This document shows, one piece after another, positions 1 to 9,958 of a stretch of 64,000 nucleotides of DNA (positions are counted from its first letter, which is position 1; each line of letters opens with the position of its first letter). This DNA comes from Ghiorsea bivora. Its GTDB lineage: Bacteria; Pseudomonadota; Zetaproteobacteria; Mariprofundales; Mariprofundaceae. Location of the stretch: positions 291,001-355,000 of the forward strand of contig NZ_JQLW01000006.1 in the NCBI RefSeq assembly GCF_000744415.1. The letters are read 5' to 3'. The notes below the pieces were generated by a model. It made no database searches. It worked only from the letters and a program-made list of their open reading frames with translations, and was not told the origin of the DNA. The position numbers were made by a program, and so were the translations under genes.

Positions 1-816
1 GTCACGCGTACGATAAGTTGCAGGGTCAGACATCGAATGCCCACGATAACGGTAGGTCATCATTTCCACAATCATCGGCCCTTTACCTGAGCGCGCATGT
101 TCAATGGCCTCTGACATTTTGCGTTCTACTTCCAATACATCCATACCATCGACTTGAATACCAGGCACCTTGAAAGAAATACCACGTTTATAAAGATGTG
201 TTTCAGCCGATGCACGACTCAGCGAAGTACCCATCGCATATTGATTGTTTTCAATCACAAACACCACAGGCAACTTCCACAATGCAGCCATATTAAATGA
301 TTCATACACAGCGCCTTGGTTCACGCCACCATCACCCATAATCGTAATCGATACGCGTTTATCATCATTGTATTTACTTGCGAAAGCGAAACCCGTGCCG
401 ATTGGCACTTGCTCACCCACGATACCATTACCGCCAGCAAAGTTTTTCTCTTTATCGAACATGTGCATGGAGCCGCCTTTGCCGCCCACAATGCCACCTG
501 CACGACCAAGCAACTCTGCCATAATCGCTGTTGGATTGGAGCCTCGCGCAAGGATATGCCCGTGGTCACGATAACTGGTCATCATATAATCAGTAGGCTC
601 TGAAGCTTCTTCCATACCTACACACACTGCTTCTTGACCATTACACAAATGGCAAAAGCCACCAATCTTTTTCAATCCATACATTTGCCCAGCTTTTTCT
701 TCAAAGCGGCGAATATAAAGCATCATATCATGCATGGCATGCAAACGCTCCGCACTATAAAAACGGCCTTCTTGCGTGATACCAGCTTGGTTTTCTTCTT
801 GATTTTTGGTTGTCAT
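1..816 (-). CDS. pdhA: Pyruvate dehydrogenase E1 component, alpha subunit (3' end outside window)
   Basis: Thiamine-diphosphate-dependent E1 alpha subunit, which decarboxylates pyruvate and passes the acetyl group to the E2 lipoyl arm. 272 codons are present. The frame is open from an ATG at 816 (preceded by GGGGATGTT) to the window edge, so roughly the last 50-80 residues are missing. Visible landmarks are GRAGGIVGGKGGSMH, then the ThDP/Mg motif starting GDGGVNQGA and closing with IENNQYAMGTS, then RGHSMSDPATYRTRD, which is the phosphorylation-loop region of E1 alpha. The short two-subunit E1 type implies that an E1 beta gene follows outside the window. A branched-chain or acetoin dehydrogenase E1 alpha is the alternative, but the motifs fit pyruvate best. 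Confidence 0.9.
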   Translation of the reverse strand, partial: MTTKNQEENQAGITQEGRFYSAERLHAMHDMMLYIRRFEEKAGQMYGLKKIGGFCHLCNGQEAVCVGMEEASEPTDYMMTSYRDHGHILARGSNPTAIMAELLGRAGGIVGGKGGSMHMFDKEKNFAGGNGIVGEQVPIGTGFAFASKYNDDKRVSITIMGDGGVNQGAVYESFNMAALWKLPVVFVIENNQYAMGTSLSRASAETHLYKRGISFKVPGIQVDGMDVLEVERKMSEAIEHARSGKGPMIVEMMTYRYRGHSMSDPATYRTRD

Positions 817-1302
817 AACATCCCCAATCGTTTCGCTAGAATGCGAACTATGCCCGACTCATATCCCTTCGCAACCATAAAAGACCACAAAGCGTAAAAG
901 TATCCCTAAAAAAAACTTCTTGCATAGAGACTAAAACCACTTCTTTCACCGATGCTTCACAATACAAAGTTCAAGTAAAAAAAGACTGCAAAAAGAGATT
1001 AATTTTGAGCCTAACCATACACACATACAATCATTTTTATTTATATAATTCAATATGTTACATGATAAAAACTAACCACCAAATTCTACACCATAGCAAA
1101 ATACATCTTTATACGAACCCCTAAACTAACATAGGGCGAACCTAGGGCTAAAAAAGAATGTGAAAAACGAAAAATAAAACGTGAATTGAAGCAATACTAC
1201 GCCGACAAACAAACCATCATATTTTTTTCTTCGACAATCCTTGTGCCACCTAAACAATACAGTGAACCATCTGAACTCAGGTAACGCACTTACAAAACCA
1301 CT
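817..1302. other. AT-rich intergenic region
   Basis: About 485 bases between the pdhA start and the end of the L,D-transpeptidase gene. I find no convincing reading frame, RNA gene or strong hairpin. It should contain the pdhA promoter on the minus strand near 820-900, but no clean -35/-10 pair stands out. Confidence 0.5.
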
Positions 1303-1767
1303 TTACACCTTAATAAACACCGATTCGCCATAGCATGCATGTTCAAACAAGTGTACCACATCTGCATTTAACATGCGGATACAGCCATGAGACACAGGCA
1401 AACCAATTTTATCTTCCTCATTGGTACCATGGATATAAATATACCGTTTTTTTGTATCCACTTTTCCGCGCTTATTCACCCCCGTTTGCACACCTGTCAA
1501 CCAAAGAATACGACTTAATATCCAATCAGCCTTATGATGTGCTGTTTTTTGTGTAAATATACCCTTTGGCTCCCTAGATTCAAAATAGGTATAAACAGGT
1601 AAACCACCCCCTATTTTAGCGCAAATTTGATGTTTACCCAATGGTGTTTGCAAACTATTTTCGATATTCCCCACGCCATTTCTAGCCGTAGAAACAGGGT
1701 AAGCACAAACCACACCCGTTTTACGGTGATGATACAACATTTGTTCGGATACAATAATTTTAATCAT
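1303..1767 (-). CDS. Small L,D-transpeptidase (YkuD domain), no signal peptide
   Basis: A 154-residue single-domain YkuD protein. The catalytic block SHGCIRM sits near residues 124-130 with the upstream His in IHGTN, the typical Cys/His arrangement of L,D-transpeptidases that form 3-3 cross-links or anchor proteins to peptidoglycan. The ATG at 1767 is chosen because it gives a compact domain and overlaps the upstream hda-like stop by 8 nt, which suggests coupling. No signal peptide or membrane segment is visible, although the family normally acts in the periplasm. Export by another route, or a start I cannot see, is possible. Last gene of a five-gene minus-strand run. Confidence 0.8.
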   Translation of the reverse strand: MIKIIVSEQMLYHHRKTGVVCAYPVSTARNGVGNIENSLQTPLGKHQICAKIGGGLPVYTYFESREPKGIFTQKTAHHKADWILSRILWLTGVQTGVNKRGKVDTKKRYIYIHGTNEEDKIGLPVSHGCIRMLNADVVHLFEHACYGESVFIKV

Positions 1768-2449
1768 GTTCTGCCAACACACGTAATGCTAGGGCAGCAT
1801 TCATTTTAACCTTATGCGCCTTCGAATACGCATCAAGTAACACAAGTGCTCGTAATAATGCATCTAAAGTTCGCGGAACATATTGCAACAACACAGGCAA
1901 CACTGTTTCCTTCATATCCCACTGCATGTGTTGCAACACCGAATCCAAAACACGCTTCAAATCTGCATCATCAGCTGGCGCAGACATTTCTACTTTTTCC
2001 ATCATCAACAAACGGCTGCGTAACTCTGGAGGCATATTCGCCTCGGCACATCGCCAACTGATTAACAATGCCTTATTCATCTCTTTCGCTCTTTCAATTA
2101 AATGGAACACCGCATAAGCAAAGGCAGGCGGCATACCCCCAGAGGGTAAATCCAATATCCAATATGCCTGATGTTCACACTGCTCTAACCATAACTTCAA
2201 TTGATGCACTGAAGACACATCACCTTCATCACAAGCCAACAAAGCAACATGCGGGTTTTCATCCGCCAACGCCTGTAACAGGTGACTTTTACCCGCTACC
2301 GATTCCGAGGTTAACCACAACAATCCACCTTGCACAAACCACAACGCGAGTCGCCCTGATGCTTCCTCAACCTGAGGATGACGCACCCAACTTCCGTAAT
2401 GTTTTTTGATGGGGAGCAGAAGCGCCAACGTTTGCTGTTCACTCACCAC
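1760..2449 (-). CDS. hda: DnaA-related Hda-like protein
   Basis: 229-residue relative of the DnaA AAA+ domain. In gammaproteobacteria Hda works with the DNA-loaded sliding clamp to stimulate DnaA-ATP hydrolysis. The Walker A region reads SESVAGKSHLL, so the first Gly of the P-loop is Ser while the GKS core is kept. The Walker B equivalent is YWILDLPSGG. A sensor-like block, RSRLLM, and an all-helical C-terminal lid follow. Start is GTG (two tandem GTGs at 2449 and 2446) directly after the stop of the DUF2066-like gene. The neighbouring DUF2066-type gene is a known partner of hda, which supports the call. I do not see a clear N-terminal clamp-binding QL-type motif, so the function is probable rather than certain. 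Confidence 0.7.
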   Translation of the reverse strand: MVSEQQTLALLLPIKKHYGSWVRHPQVEEASGRLALWFVQGGLLWLTSESVAGKSHLLQALADENPHVALLACDEGDVSSVHQLKLWLEQCEHQAYWILDLPSGGMPPAFAYAVFHLIERAKEMNKALLISWRCAEANMPPELRSRLLMMEKVEMSAPADDADLKRVLDSVLQHMQWDMKETVLPVLLQYVPRTLDALLRALVLLDAYSKAHKVKMNAALALRVLAEHD

Positions 2450-3358
2450 TTACTCAACAAGCCAATCATACAAACTTCCTTCGGGTTGCTTGGTGACCTT
2501 CATACCATAAGCAGCAAACCATGATGGCAACCATGAATCATCACCATCACGTAAAATCAAACGGTATTCCCGACGCTGTTTTTGCAATAATGTTGGCACA
2601 ACACTTTCAACCACTGCCAGCTTCAACAGCGCCTGCTCCAACATCACCTGTGATGCCAGTGCATGCTCTGCTTCTATGCGTAGCAACACAACATTCGACA
2701 CAGAATCAAACTTCATATCATCTTGATAAGCATCACGAATATTTAATAGTACCTGTTTTAAGAATGATTGCAGTTGGTATTCAGTATAAGCTTGCATTGG
2801 AACATCTTTCTCTTCTAGCAAGCTTGCAGAAAAGTCGCCTTGCACATCCACATGCAATTGCAATTCACCATAAACATCGGCAACTGGGGAAAAAGTCAGC
2901 ATTAACTTCCGCCCATTGGCACCCAATGCAAAACCATAAGTATCTGCCATTTCATAAGCTGTATTAAGCAAATCTTTGGCAAGCATATTTCCTTGCTCCG
3001 CAAAACCAACCACATAAACACCCAAGTTCCAATAGGGTTGTTGTTGAATCATTTTGACGCCGCGCTTGCGTAAAAACTTTCGTACCTGATTAGGGTTAAA
3101 CTCTACATTTGCCCCAAAAGACGTGGTTTTGAAACGCAACACCAATGATGTTGCCACAGGCCAAGATTTCGATTTTTCCAATGCATCAAAGGGCACAACC
3201 CGCGCCCATAACACAGGCAATGCAAGTTTGGTCGCTTGCTGAATCGTTAGTTCGGATACACCTTCATCCTGCAGAGATACCAAAAACCTGTCATCTGCCG
3301 CAGCAAACAGCTGCAATGGCACAAGAAAACAAACGAACAAACCAAAAAACAGCCTCAT
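2450..3358 (-). CDS. DUF2066-like secreted protein
   Basis: 302 residues with an N-terminal signal peptide (hydrophobic residues 3-19, cleavage near AAADD), so periplasmic or outer-membrane associated. The rest is mixed alpha/beta without recognised catalytic residues. Resemblance to the DUF2066 family is by overall layout and by position immediately before hda, a conserved neighbourhood in proteobacteria. Its ATG overlaps the sspB stop (ATGA). Function is unknown; the family link is inferred and needs a profile search. Confidence 0.65.
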   Translation of the reverse strand: MRLFFGLFVCFLVPLQLFAAADDRFLVSLQDEGVSELTIQQATKLALPVLWARVVPFDALEKSKSWPVATSLVLRFKTTSFGANVEFNPNQVRKFLRKRGVKMIQQQPYWNLGVYVVGFAEQGNMLAKDLLNTAYEMADTYGFALGANGRKLMLTFSPVADVYGELQLHVDVQGDFSASLLEEKDVPMQAYTEYQLQSFLKQVLLNIRDAYQDDMKFDSVSNVVLLRIEAEHALASQVMLEQALLKLAVVESVVPTLLQKQRREYRLILRDGDDSWLPSWFAAYGMKVTKQPEGSLYDWLVE

Positions 3359-3834
3359 TTTACAACTCGTAAATGACGTACTTTCCGCCCTACGTCAGAT
3401 GCTTTTGTTTCCCCCGCTGCAGCACTTGATTTTTCCACTGTAGCATCGGTCAGCGTCTGCATCTCTTCTTCAGACATATTTACTTCTTGCTGAACCTGTG
3501 TTTTTATGCTTTCAGGCATATCATCTTCCCATAATATACCCGATGACAGGTCTTGCTCAGGCAAATATACTGCCCAAATACGTTTCATCGGAATCACACA
3601 ATGCTGAGATACACCTGAGAAAGAAAATTTAGACTCCAATGACGAATCTCTAATATGAATAGGCTGCGGCATACGCGCATTTAATACCAATGGTAAAGCA
3701 TGATCATGTTTCAAATGCTCTGGCAGCTGCACATCATCGGCAGCGGCATCAACAAGAATAAAAATACGCTTATGCTCATAAAAAAAGTCACGCAGCTTTT
3801 TAGCTTTCAAAGCGTCTTCAAAGTTTACACTCAT
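3355..3834 (-). CDS. sspB: ClpXP adaptor SspB
   Basis: 159 residues. SspB tethers ssrA-tagged and some other substrates to the ClpX ATPase. The N-terminal substrate-binding domain (about residues 1-110) has the family pattern LPLVLNARMPQPIHI, then FSFSGVSQ and IPMKRIWAVY. A flexible acidic/Ala linker (about 115-150) follows. The protein ends in RHLRVVK, matching the ClpX-binding tail LRVVK of E. coli SspB. The tail strongly supports orthology. Start ATG at 3834 has GAGGGA upstream. It is in a run with the ferredoxin gene upstream and the DUF2066-like gene downstream (ATGA overlap). No sspA precedes it, unlike in E. coli. Confidence 0.88.
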   Translation of the reverse strand: MSVNFEDALKAKKLRDFFYEHKRIFILVDAAADDVQLPEHLKHDHALPLVLNARMPQPIHIRDSSLESKFSFSGVSQHCVIPMKRIWAVYLPEQDLSSGILWEDDMPESIKTQVQQEVNMSEEEMQTLTDATVEKSSAAAGETKASDVGRKVRHLRVVK

Positions 3835-3874
3835 GATTCCCTCACCTCTTCAAGCTTTCCACCATCAAAAAACA

Positions 3875-4198
3875 TTAATGCGCTGATTGGGCATGAAATG
3901 CTAACATCTCCAAAGGTTTACCACCTTTTAAGTGTTGGGCAATAATTTCATCAACCTTTGCTTCATCCATATTAGCATACCAGACACCTTCAGGGTACAC
4001 CACCATAATAGGCCCCTGCTCGCAGACGCCAAGACATCCCGCACGATTCACACGAACTGCATCCTCTCCTTCTGCCAAACCTTCTTCAGCCATACGTTTT
4101 TTAATATATTTAAGCAAAGGCATATTTTCACCACAAGCTTTACCAACACACATAATCGCATGGTGTTTATATGGGGCAATACTGAGCTTCTCTGTCAT
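3875..4198 (-). CDS. Thioredoxin-like [2Fe-2S] ferredoxin
   Basis: 107 residues. Cysteines C17-X4-C22 and C55-X3-C59 have the spacing of thioredoxin-fold [2Fe-2S] ferredoxins related to NuoE. The second pair lies in AGCLGVCEQGP, followed by VVYPEGVWY, the typical family block. It is a soluble cytoplasmic electron carrier; the partner is unknown. First gene of the minus-strand run ending at 1303. The 117-bp gap to the divergent decarboxylase gene must hold both promoters. Confidence 0.88.
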   Translation of the reverse strand: MTEKLSIAPYKHHAIMCVGKACGENMPLLKYIKKRMAEEGLAEGEDAVRVNRAGCLGVCEQGPIMVVYPEGVWYANMDEAKVDEIIAQHLKGGKPLEMLAFHAQSAH

Positions 4199-4315
4199 TT
4201 TTATGATTACCTGACCCTATAAATTTCATATCTAATATTTGCCGTAGCGTACCAAGATGAAAACCAGATGTCATTTACACTTGGTCTTGGCTTCAGTTTG
4301 TGGTGAACTTCGTCC

Positions 4316-5536
4316 ATGAAAATTCCTCATCATATTGAATCACTCATTCAGCAGCACGCTGAAAAAGGTAAAACATTTAATGCCTATATATACGACACCG
4401 CACCGCTCAAGCGGCGAATCAGCTGCCTCAAGCGCATCATGCCCCAAGGTGTTGAGGTGTTTTACGCCATGAAAGCCAACCCTCACCCTGCTTTTTTATC
4501 TGCAGCTTTAGAAGCTGAAGTGACTGGCATCGAGATTGCCAGCCTTGGGGAAGCACACAAAGCCGTTGCCGCGGGTTTTACGCCCTCACAACTCATCTAC
4601 ACAGGCCCAGGCAAAAGCCTAGAAGAGTTAACATGGTGTATCGGCAACCATATCCGAACCATTCATATTGAGTCTTTGGTTGAAGCTCACCGCATTCAAT
4701 CCTTATGTAAGCAATACAACACCCAACAAGATATTTTACTTCGCATCAATGCCAACTTTGACATCCACGATGCACAAACCACTTTTTCAGGTGGTTCAAA
4801 AAAATTCGGCATTGATGAAGAGCAATTGGATGTCGCTCTCCCGCAAATTTTAGCCTTGGATAAGCTTAATTTCCGTGGTTTACATGTATATGCTGCCAGC
4901 GGCGTGTTAAATGTGGATGACCTATTACACAACTGTAAACTGGTTTTTGATTTGACCCAACGTATTGAAACCCAATACCAAGGTGTCACATGCGACATCA
5001 TCGATTTTGGTGGCGGTTTTGGTGTGGACTACCTAGAAGAAGGCACAGACTTTGCCGCCCAAGCTTACGCCGATGGGCTTGCAACCATGATACAAGATTA
5101 CGATTTCAAAAACCGACACTTTGTTTTGGAGTTGGGGCGTTGGTTGGCTGCTGAATGTGGTTGGTTTTGCACTGAAATCATCGATATCAAAACAAGCCGT
5201 GGTAAAAAACAAGTGATTTGCGCAGGTGGCATTAACCATTTCCGCCGCCCTGCTGCCCTTGCCATCAACCACCCCACAAGTATTGTAAGCATGCATAAAC
5301 CAAAGCTTTTTCCAGCCCAAGAATCTATTCATCAGGAAAAAGTATACTTTGGTGGCCCGCTGTGCACCAGCGCAGACAAACTTGCCAATGACATATACAT
5401 CGAAGAAGCACATATTGGTGACATTGCAGTCTTTGGATTGGCAGGGGCTTATGGCTTAACCATGTCCAACACAGGTTTCCTCAGCCATGCTTTGCCGCAA
5501 GAAATTATTGTCACACAGGAAAAAGGAGAACTATGA
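4316..5536 (+). CDS. PLP-dependent decarboxylase, fold type III (LysA/ornithine decarboxylase family)
   Basis: 406 residues. The Schiff-base Lys is K53 in [10 protein letters not shown]. The phosphate-binding glycine loop is [12 protein letters not shown] and the substrate-side Cys lies in [24 protein letters not shown] replaces the EPGR block of true diaminopimelate decarboxylase, resembling the decarboxylases linked to siderophore or exosortase clusters rather than LysA. The substrate cannot be named from sequence. It precedes hslU with an overlap (ATGA), so the two are probably co-translated, although a functional link is not obvious. Confidence 0.8.
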   Translation: MKIPHHIESLIQQHAEKGKTFNAYIYDTAPLKRRISCLKRIMPQGVEVFYAMKANPHPAFLSAALEAEVTGIEIASLGEAHKAVAAGFTPSQLIYTGPGKSLEELTWCIGNHIRTIHIESLVEAHRIQSLCKQYNTQQDILLRINANFDIHDAQTTFSGGSKKFGIDEEQLDVALPQILALDKLNFRGLHVYAASGVLNVDDLLHNCKLVFDLTQRIETQYQGVTCDIIDFGGGFGVDYLEEGTDFAAQAYADGLATMIQDYDFKNRHFVLELGRWLAAECGWFCTEIIDIKTSRGKKQVICAGGINHFRRPAALAINHPTSIVSMHKPKLFPAQESIHQEKVYFGGPLCTSADKLANDIYIEEAHIGDIAVFGLAGAYGLTMSNTGFLSHALPQEIIVTQEKGEL

Positions 5537-6891
5537 GCACATCCAATGAAAATATGATGACACCACGCGAAATCGTAAGCGAACTGGATAGATTTATCAT
5601 TGGGCAATTTGATGCCAAACGTGCTGTTGCTATTGCTTTGCGTAACCGTTGGCGCAGGCAACAAGTAAGTTCGCCTATGCGTGAAGAAATCACACCAAAA
5701 AATATCCTTATGATAGGTTCAACAGGCGTAGGTAAAACAGAGATTGCCCGTCGCCTAGCCAAGCTTGCCAAGGCACCATTTATTAAGGTTGAGGCCACCA
5801 AATATACCGAAGTCGGTTATGTTGGGCGCGATGTAGAATCGATTATCCGCGACCTGTTGGACACCGCCATTAAAATGGTTAAAGAAGAACATGTGGCCAA
5901 AGTAAAAGTTCGCGCTGAAGAATCTGCAGAAGAACGTATTTTGGATATTCTTATCCCTACACCTGTAGAGGGACATACGCGCCCTATTTCAGCCGATGCA
6001 CCCAACCCACACCGAAACTCTCGCGATAAAATGCGCCATAAACTTCGCTTGGGTGAGCTGGACAATCGTCAAATTGAAATCGATGTACCTGAACATCATG
6101 ACATGCCAATGTTACAAGTATTCAGTAATAACCCCAACGAAGACAATAACATGGACATCAAAGATATGCTGGGTGGTCTCTTAGGTGAGAAAAAGAAAAG
6201 CAAACGTGTCACCATCAAAGAAGCGATGGAAATCCTCAAGCAACAAGAAGCTACACGTTTGATTGACAATGATAAAGTCAAAGAAGAAGCCATCAAACGC
6301 ACTGAAAATTCGGGCATCGTGTTCTTGGATGAAATCGACAAAATCACACACCGTGAGGGTGCAAGTGGCGATGTATCTCGACAAGGTGTGCAGCGGGATC
6401 TGCTTCCCTTGGTGGAAGGTACATCCGTAAGCACAAAACATGGTGCCGTAAGCACCAACCATATTCTATTCATTGCATCAGGCGCTTTCCACTTGAGCAA
6501 ACCTTCCGATTTGGTGCCTGAATTACAAGGGCGTTTCCCTATCCGCGTGCAATTAAAAGCTTTGACCGAAGATGATTTCAGACGCATCTTGGTTGAGCCA
6601 GAATGTTCATTAACCCAACAATATACCGCCCTTTTAAACACTGAAGGCATAAGCCTTGAATTTGCAGAGTCCGGTATTGCCGAAATTGCAAAAATAACGG
6701 TATTGGTGAACGAAAAAACTGAAAATATCGGCGCCCGACGTTTACACACACTTTTGGAACGTGTATTGGATGAAGTTAGCTTTGATGCTTGCGACCGCAC
6801 CGAGAAAAGGTTGGTTATTGATGATAAATATGTTCGTGATTGTTTGGGTGAAACAGCGGAAAGTGAAGACCTATCACGTTATATTTTATAA
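5533..6891 (+). CDS. hslU: ATP-dependent protease ATPase subunit HslU (ClpY)
   Basis: 452 residues, normal for HslU, the AAA+ unfoldase that caps the HslV peptidase. Walker A is GSTGVGKTE (about 60-68), followed by the pore-loop block [14 protein letters not shown]. The inserted I-domain spans about residues 110-240. Walker B is VFLDEIDKI, and the C-terminal LSRYIL is the HslV-docking tail. Start ATG overlaps the decarboxylase stop and has AAAGGAG before it. Notably hslV, usually directly upstream, is not in this window; its place is taken by the PLP decarboxylase. Confidence 0.96.
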   Translation: MSTSNENMMTPREIVSELDRFIIGQFDAKRAVAIALRNRWRRQQVSSPMREEITPKNILMIGSTGVGKTEIARRLAKLAKAPFIKVEATKYTEVGYVGRDVESIIRDLLDTAIKMVKEEHVAKVKVRAEESAEERILDILIPTPVEGHTRPISADAPNPHRNSRDKMRHKLRLGELDNRQIEIDVPEHHDMPMLQVFSNNPNEDNNMDIKDMLGGLLGEKKKSKRVTIKEAMEILKQQEATRLIDNDKVKEEAIKRTENSGIVFLDEIDKITHREGASGDVSRQGVQRDLLPLVEGTSVSTKHGAVSTNHILFIASGAFHLSKPSDLVPELQGRFPIRVQLKALTEDDFRRILVEPECSLTQQYTALLNTEGISLEFAESGIAEIAKITVLVNEKTENIGARRLHTLLERVLDEVSFDACDRTEKRLVIDDKYVRDCLGETAESEDLSRYIL

Positions 6892-6893
6892 AT

Positions 6894-7496
6894 ATGTCAC
6901 CTCTTATTCTCACCATTGATATTCTCCGCCATGGCGAGACGGAAACAGAAGCTGGAAAGCTATATGGTGCAACAGATGTTCCCTTAAGTGAATTAGGGAA
7001 ATCACAGTTACTAAAAGCCGCCAAAATCATCCACAGAGAGCCTATTGCAAACGTTATTAGCTCACCCTTAAAACGTTGCGCTTGGCTTAGTACAAAGTTG
7101 GACACAAGGCAGCATATCAACATGCGTTACCATATTGGTTTTAGCGAAATGGATTTTGGTGATTGGGAAGGTGAAGATATTCAAAAACTGATTCAACAAG
7201 AGCCCAACTTTCGCCAAGACATTACCCAACTCAAGCCGCCTAATGGTGAAACATTTGCTGATTTTGAGCAGCGCGTGAGCGCAGCTTGGCATGAATATAT
7301 CACCCAACACATGGAACAAGGCGGACATCATCTACTGGTCACCCATGGTGGCGTGATTCGACTCTTACTCGGGCAAGTCTTACAAATACCCAAGCAACAC
7401 CTAAGCAGCTTGTATATCCCGCATGCTGCTTGGTCACGCATCACATTTGTACAAGGAGAATCACCGATGTTGTGGTTTATGAACCACCATGCTTGA
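6894..7496 (+). CDS. cobC: Histidine phosphatase, probable alpha-ribazole phosphatase
   Basis: 200-residue phosphoglycerate-mutase-fold phosphatase. The catalytic motif LRHGETE lies near residue 13, the second Arg in SPLKRC, and the second catalytic His in VTHGGVIRLLL. Being followed with overlap by cobS argues that it removes the 5' phosphate from alpha-ribazole-phosphate or the cobalamin phosphate. It starts two bases after the hslU stop. On sequence alone a generic histidine phosphatase cannot be excluded. Confidence 0.82.
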   Translation: MSPLILTIDILRHGETETEAGKLYGATDVPLSELGKSQLLKAAKIIHREPIANVISSPLKRCAWLSTKLDTRQHINMRYHIGFSEMDFGDWEGEDIQKLIQQEPNFRQDITQLKPPNGETFADFEQRVSAAWHEYITQHMEQGGHHLLVTHGGVIRLLLGQVLQIPKQHLSSLYIPHAAWSRITFVQGESPMLWFMNHHA

Positions 7497-8202
7497 AAAC
7501 AAAGATAAATTTATCGCTACGTGGTCATTTCTGACCACCTTTCCTGCACCAAAAACAGCGCAAGAAACTTCTCCCCAACTGTCCATGATGCCTTTGGTGG
7601 GGTTAGGTTTGGGGCTCACCTTTTATATCGCGGCTTGGTTACTTTCTGGTTTTAACCCTGCAGTTACAGGTTTATTGCTGTTGATATTATGGTTAGGAAG
7701 CACTGGATTCTTACACCTTGATGGTTTGGCAGACCTATCTGATGCTTTGGGCGCATCCCATGGTGACAGAACACGTTTCTTAGAAGTTCTCAAAGCACCC
7801 GACATTGGTTCTTTTGCAGTTATTGCGCTGATATTGGCAATATTATCCAAGCTTGTTTTCTTATCTGTGCTTGGTTTTGCTGAAGTATTTGCGCCGCTTT
7901 TACTTATTCCTGCATGGGCACGTTTGGGTGCAGCTTGGTGGGTAAACGAGTTACCACCGCTTCATGAAGGGTTAGCCACTTGGTTGCTTGATGCAGGCGA
8001 AGCCAACCTTACGCCTTGGTTGATAACACTGCTTATCTTATCCCTTTTATTTGCGCCCATACTTTTACTTGCCCCTGTAATATTATGGGCATGGAAATTA
8101 TTCTTGGAACATAAAGTGCAAGGCATGAATGGTGACTGTCTGGGTGCAGGCATTGAAATATGTGAAATTTTATTGCTCGCGTTGTGTTGTTTAACCCTAT
8201 GA
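7489..8202 (+). CDS. cobS: Adenosylcobinamide-GDP ribazoletransferase
   Basis: 237-residue polytopic membrane enzyme that joins activated cobinamide to alpha-ribazole in the last steps of B12 assembly. Typical landmarks are FLTTFPAP at the N-terminus, the acidic loop GFLHLDGLADLSDALGASHGDR, and near the C-terminus MNGDCLGAGIE. About six hydrophobic segments are visible. It overlaps cobC by 8 nt and hemD by 4 nt. No other cob genes are nearby, which suggests salvage or a scattered pathway. Confidence 0.93.
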   Translation: MLENKDKFIATWSFLTTFPAPKTAQETSPQLSMMPLVGLGLGLTFYIAAWLLSGFNPAVTGLLLLILWLGSTGFLHLDGLADLSDALGASHGDRTRFLEVLKAPDIGSFAVIALILAILSKLVFLSVLGFAEVFAPLLLIPAWARLGAAWWVNELPPLHEGLATWLLDAGEANLTPWLITLLILSLLFAPILLLAPVILWAWKLFLEHKVQGMNGDCLGAGIEICEILLLALCCLTL

Positions 8203-8972
8203 GTCATCTTCAAGGCAAACGTATTCTGCTGACCCGCACAAAGGAGCAAAATAAAAACACGGCGCAACAACTTAAAGCGATAGGCGCAATTCCCGTATAT
8301 TTGCCATGTATTCAGATTGATTATTTGAAGGAAAACATTCAACAAGCCTTAAAAAAAATACAAGCTGATAACCCAAGCAACACCGATATTATTTTTAGCA
8401 GCAGCAATGGCGTAAAAGCCGTGGCTACATGTGTCCATCATCTCAAAAAAAGCTTGCAAGGCTTTCGTATTATTGCCGTTGGTCATAAAACAGCACAAAC
8501 ACTTGCCGAACATGGTTGCACACCCGCATTTATCCCCGAAGAAGCCTCTCAGAAAGGCCTTATCGCGGCATATCAGCAACAAAACTTACCCCAACAAGTG
8601 TATTTTTTTCGAGCTGAAGAAGGCAGTGATGACTTGCTTCGCGCCCTAAAGCAACAAGGGGTAGATACCCTCTTAATACCAAGCTACCGCGCCAGTTGCC
8701 CCAACGATGATGCCACCCCTATCATTAACCAGCTTCGCAACAAAGCTATTGATGCTGTATTGCTTGGTAGCGCAAAAACCGCAGCCTTTTATGTGCAACG
8801 TATTGCCAATTTAAACCTTGCCAATACACCTGTGATTGCCGTCATGAGTCCACAAGTTGAAAAAGCCGCTGACAAATTGGGATTAAAGGTGCAGATTATC
8901 GCCAATAAACCTAGCTTTCGCGCAATGTTACAAGGTTTAAACGATTATTTTGCTACACAAGACAAAGGATAA
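8199..8972 (+). CDS. hemD: Uroporphyrinogen-III synthase
   Basis: 257 residues. HemD closes and flips ring D of hydroxymethylbilane. The family is poorly conserved, but the bilobed pattern is visible: [11 protein letters not shown] at the N-terminus, [12 protein letters not shown], and [16 protein letters not shown] in the second lobe. The preferred ATG at 8199 overlaps the cobS stop (ATGA); an upstream TTG at 8184 is possible but less likely. It is followed after 5 bases by hemB, and then hemX/hemY, which secures the assignment. Confidence 0.88.
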   Translation: MSHLQGKRILLTRTKEQNKNTAQQLKAIGAIPVYLPCIQIDYLKENIQQALKKIQADNPSNTDIIFSSSNGVKAVATCVHHLKKSLQGFRIIAVGHKTAQTLAEHGCTPAFIPEEASQKGLIAAYQQQNLPQQVYFFRAEEGSDDLLRALKQQGVDTLLIPSYRASCPNDDATPIINQLRNKAIDAVLLGSAKTAAFYVQRIANLNLANTPVIAVMSPQVEKAADKLGLKVQIIANKPSFRAMLQGLNDYFATQDKG

Positions 8973-8977
8973 ACAAT

Positions 8978-9958
8978 ATGCCATTTGATTTAACCCATAG
9001 ACCTCGCCGCCTTAGAAAAACTGCGAATTTACGTCGTATGGTTTCTGAAACGACGTTATCGGTGAACGATTTGATTTATCCCATTTTTGTCGATGAAGGT
9101 ATTGATACTGCTGTGGATGTTAAAAGCATGCCTGGCGTAACGCGTATTCCATTGGCTGATGTGGCTGCCATGGTGCAAAAGGTTGAAGATGCTGGTGTAC
9201 CCGGTGTGATATTCTTTGGTATCCCTACTGAAAAAGATGCGATTGGCTCTGGTGGCTGGGATGATGAAGGTATTGTGCAACGTGCTGTGCGCGCTGCAAA
9301 AAAAGCTTGCCCTGATATGATTGTCATTGCCGATACATGTTTTTGTGAATACACCGACCACGGGCATTGCGGCGTTTTACACGGTGAAGAAGTGGATAAT
9401 GATGCAACGCTTTCCAACCTACAAAAAGAAGCCGTGTCTTATGCAAAAGCGGGTGTAGATATCGTTGCTCCATCTGGCATGATGGATGGCATGATTAAAG
9501 CCATTCGTGAGGGCTTGGATAAAGCTGGTTTCCAAGATACACCCATCATGTCCTATGCTGTGAAATATGCATCGGGTTATTTTGGTCCTTTCCGTGATGC
9601 GGCAGATTCCACCCCAAGCTTTGGTGATAGAGCCCAATATCAAATGGACCCTGCCAATCGCCGTGAAGCCATCAAAGAAGCATTGTTAGATGTGGAAGAA
9701 GGCGCAGATATGCTCATGGTCAAACCTGCACTAGCATATATGGATATTATTCGTGAAGTCAAAGATGCCACGCAATTACCCATGGCTGTGTATAATGTGT
9801 CGGGTGAATATGCCATGGTCAAAGCTGCGGCTGCCAATGGTTGGATTGATGAAAAACGTGTGGTTTTGGAAACCATGCTCAGCTTCAAACGCGCAGGCGC
9901 AGATATGATTCTCACATACCATGCATTGGATGTTGCCGCATGGTTAAACGAGCAATAA
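8978..9958 (+). CDS. hemB: Delta-aminolevulinic acid dehydratase (porphobilinogen synthase)
   Basis: 326 residues; condenses two 5-aminolevulinate molecules. The zinc-site cysteines are present in [14 protein letters not shown]. The active-site lysines lie in [17 protein letters not shown] and in LMVKPALAY. Starts with a Shine-Dalgarno-like AAAGGA. hemX begins immediately after its TAA stop. All three zinc cysteines being retained suggests a Zn-dependent rather than Mg-only enzyme. Confidence 0.97.
   Translation: MPFDLTHRPRRLRKTANLRRMVSETTLSVNDLIYPIFVDEGIDTAVDVKSMPGVTRIPLADVAAMVQKVEDAGVPGVIFFGIPTEKDAIGSGGWDDEGIVQRAVRAAKKACPDMIVIADTCFCEYTDHGHCGVLHGEEVDNDATLSNLQKEAVSYAKAGVDIVAPSGMMDGMIKAIREGLDKAGFQDTPIMSYAVKYASGYFGPFRDAADSTPSFGDRAQYQMDPANRREAIKEALLDVEEGADMLMVKPALAYMDIIREVKDATQLPMAVYNVSGEYAMVKAAAANGWIDEKRVVLETMLSFKRAGADMILTYHALDVAAWLNEQ

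Noticed and set aside
4199..4315. Riboswitch before the decarboxylase-hslU-cob-hem run
   Set aside because: The gap is short (117 bases) with no cobalamin-riboswitch B12-box-like element or strong hairpin seen.
6096..6800. Long minus-strand open frame inside hslU
   Set aside because: Antisense to HslU, whose motifs are complete; the frame is Ser/Cys-rich and unlike a real protein.
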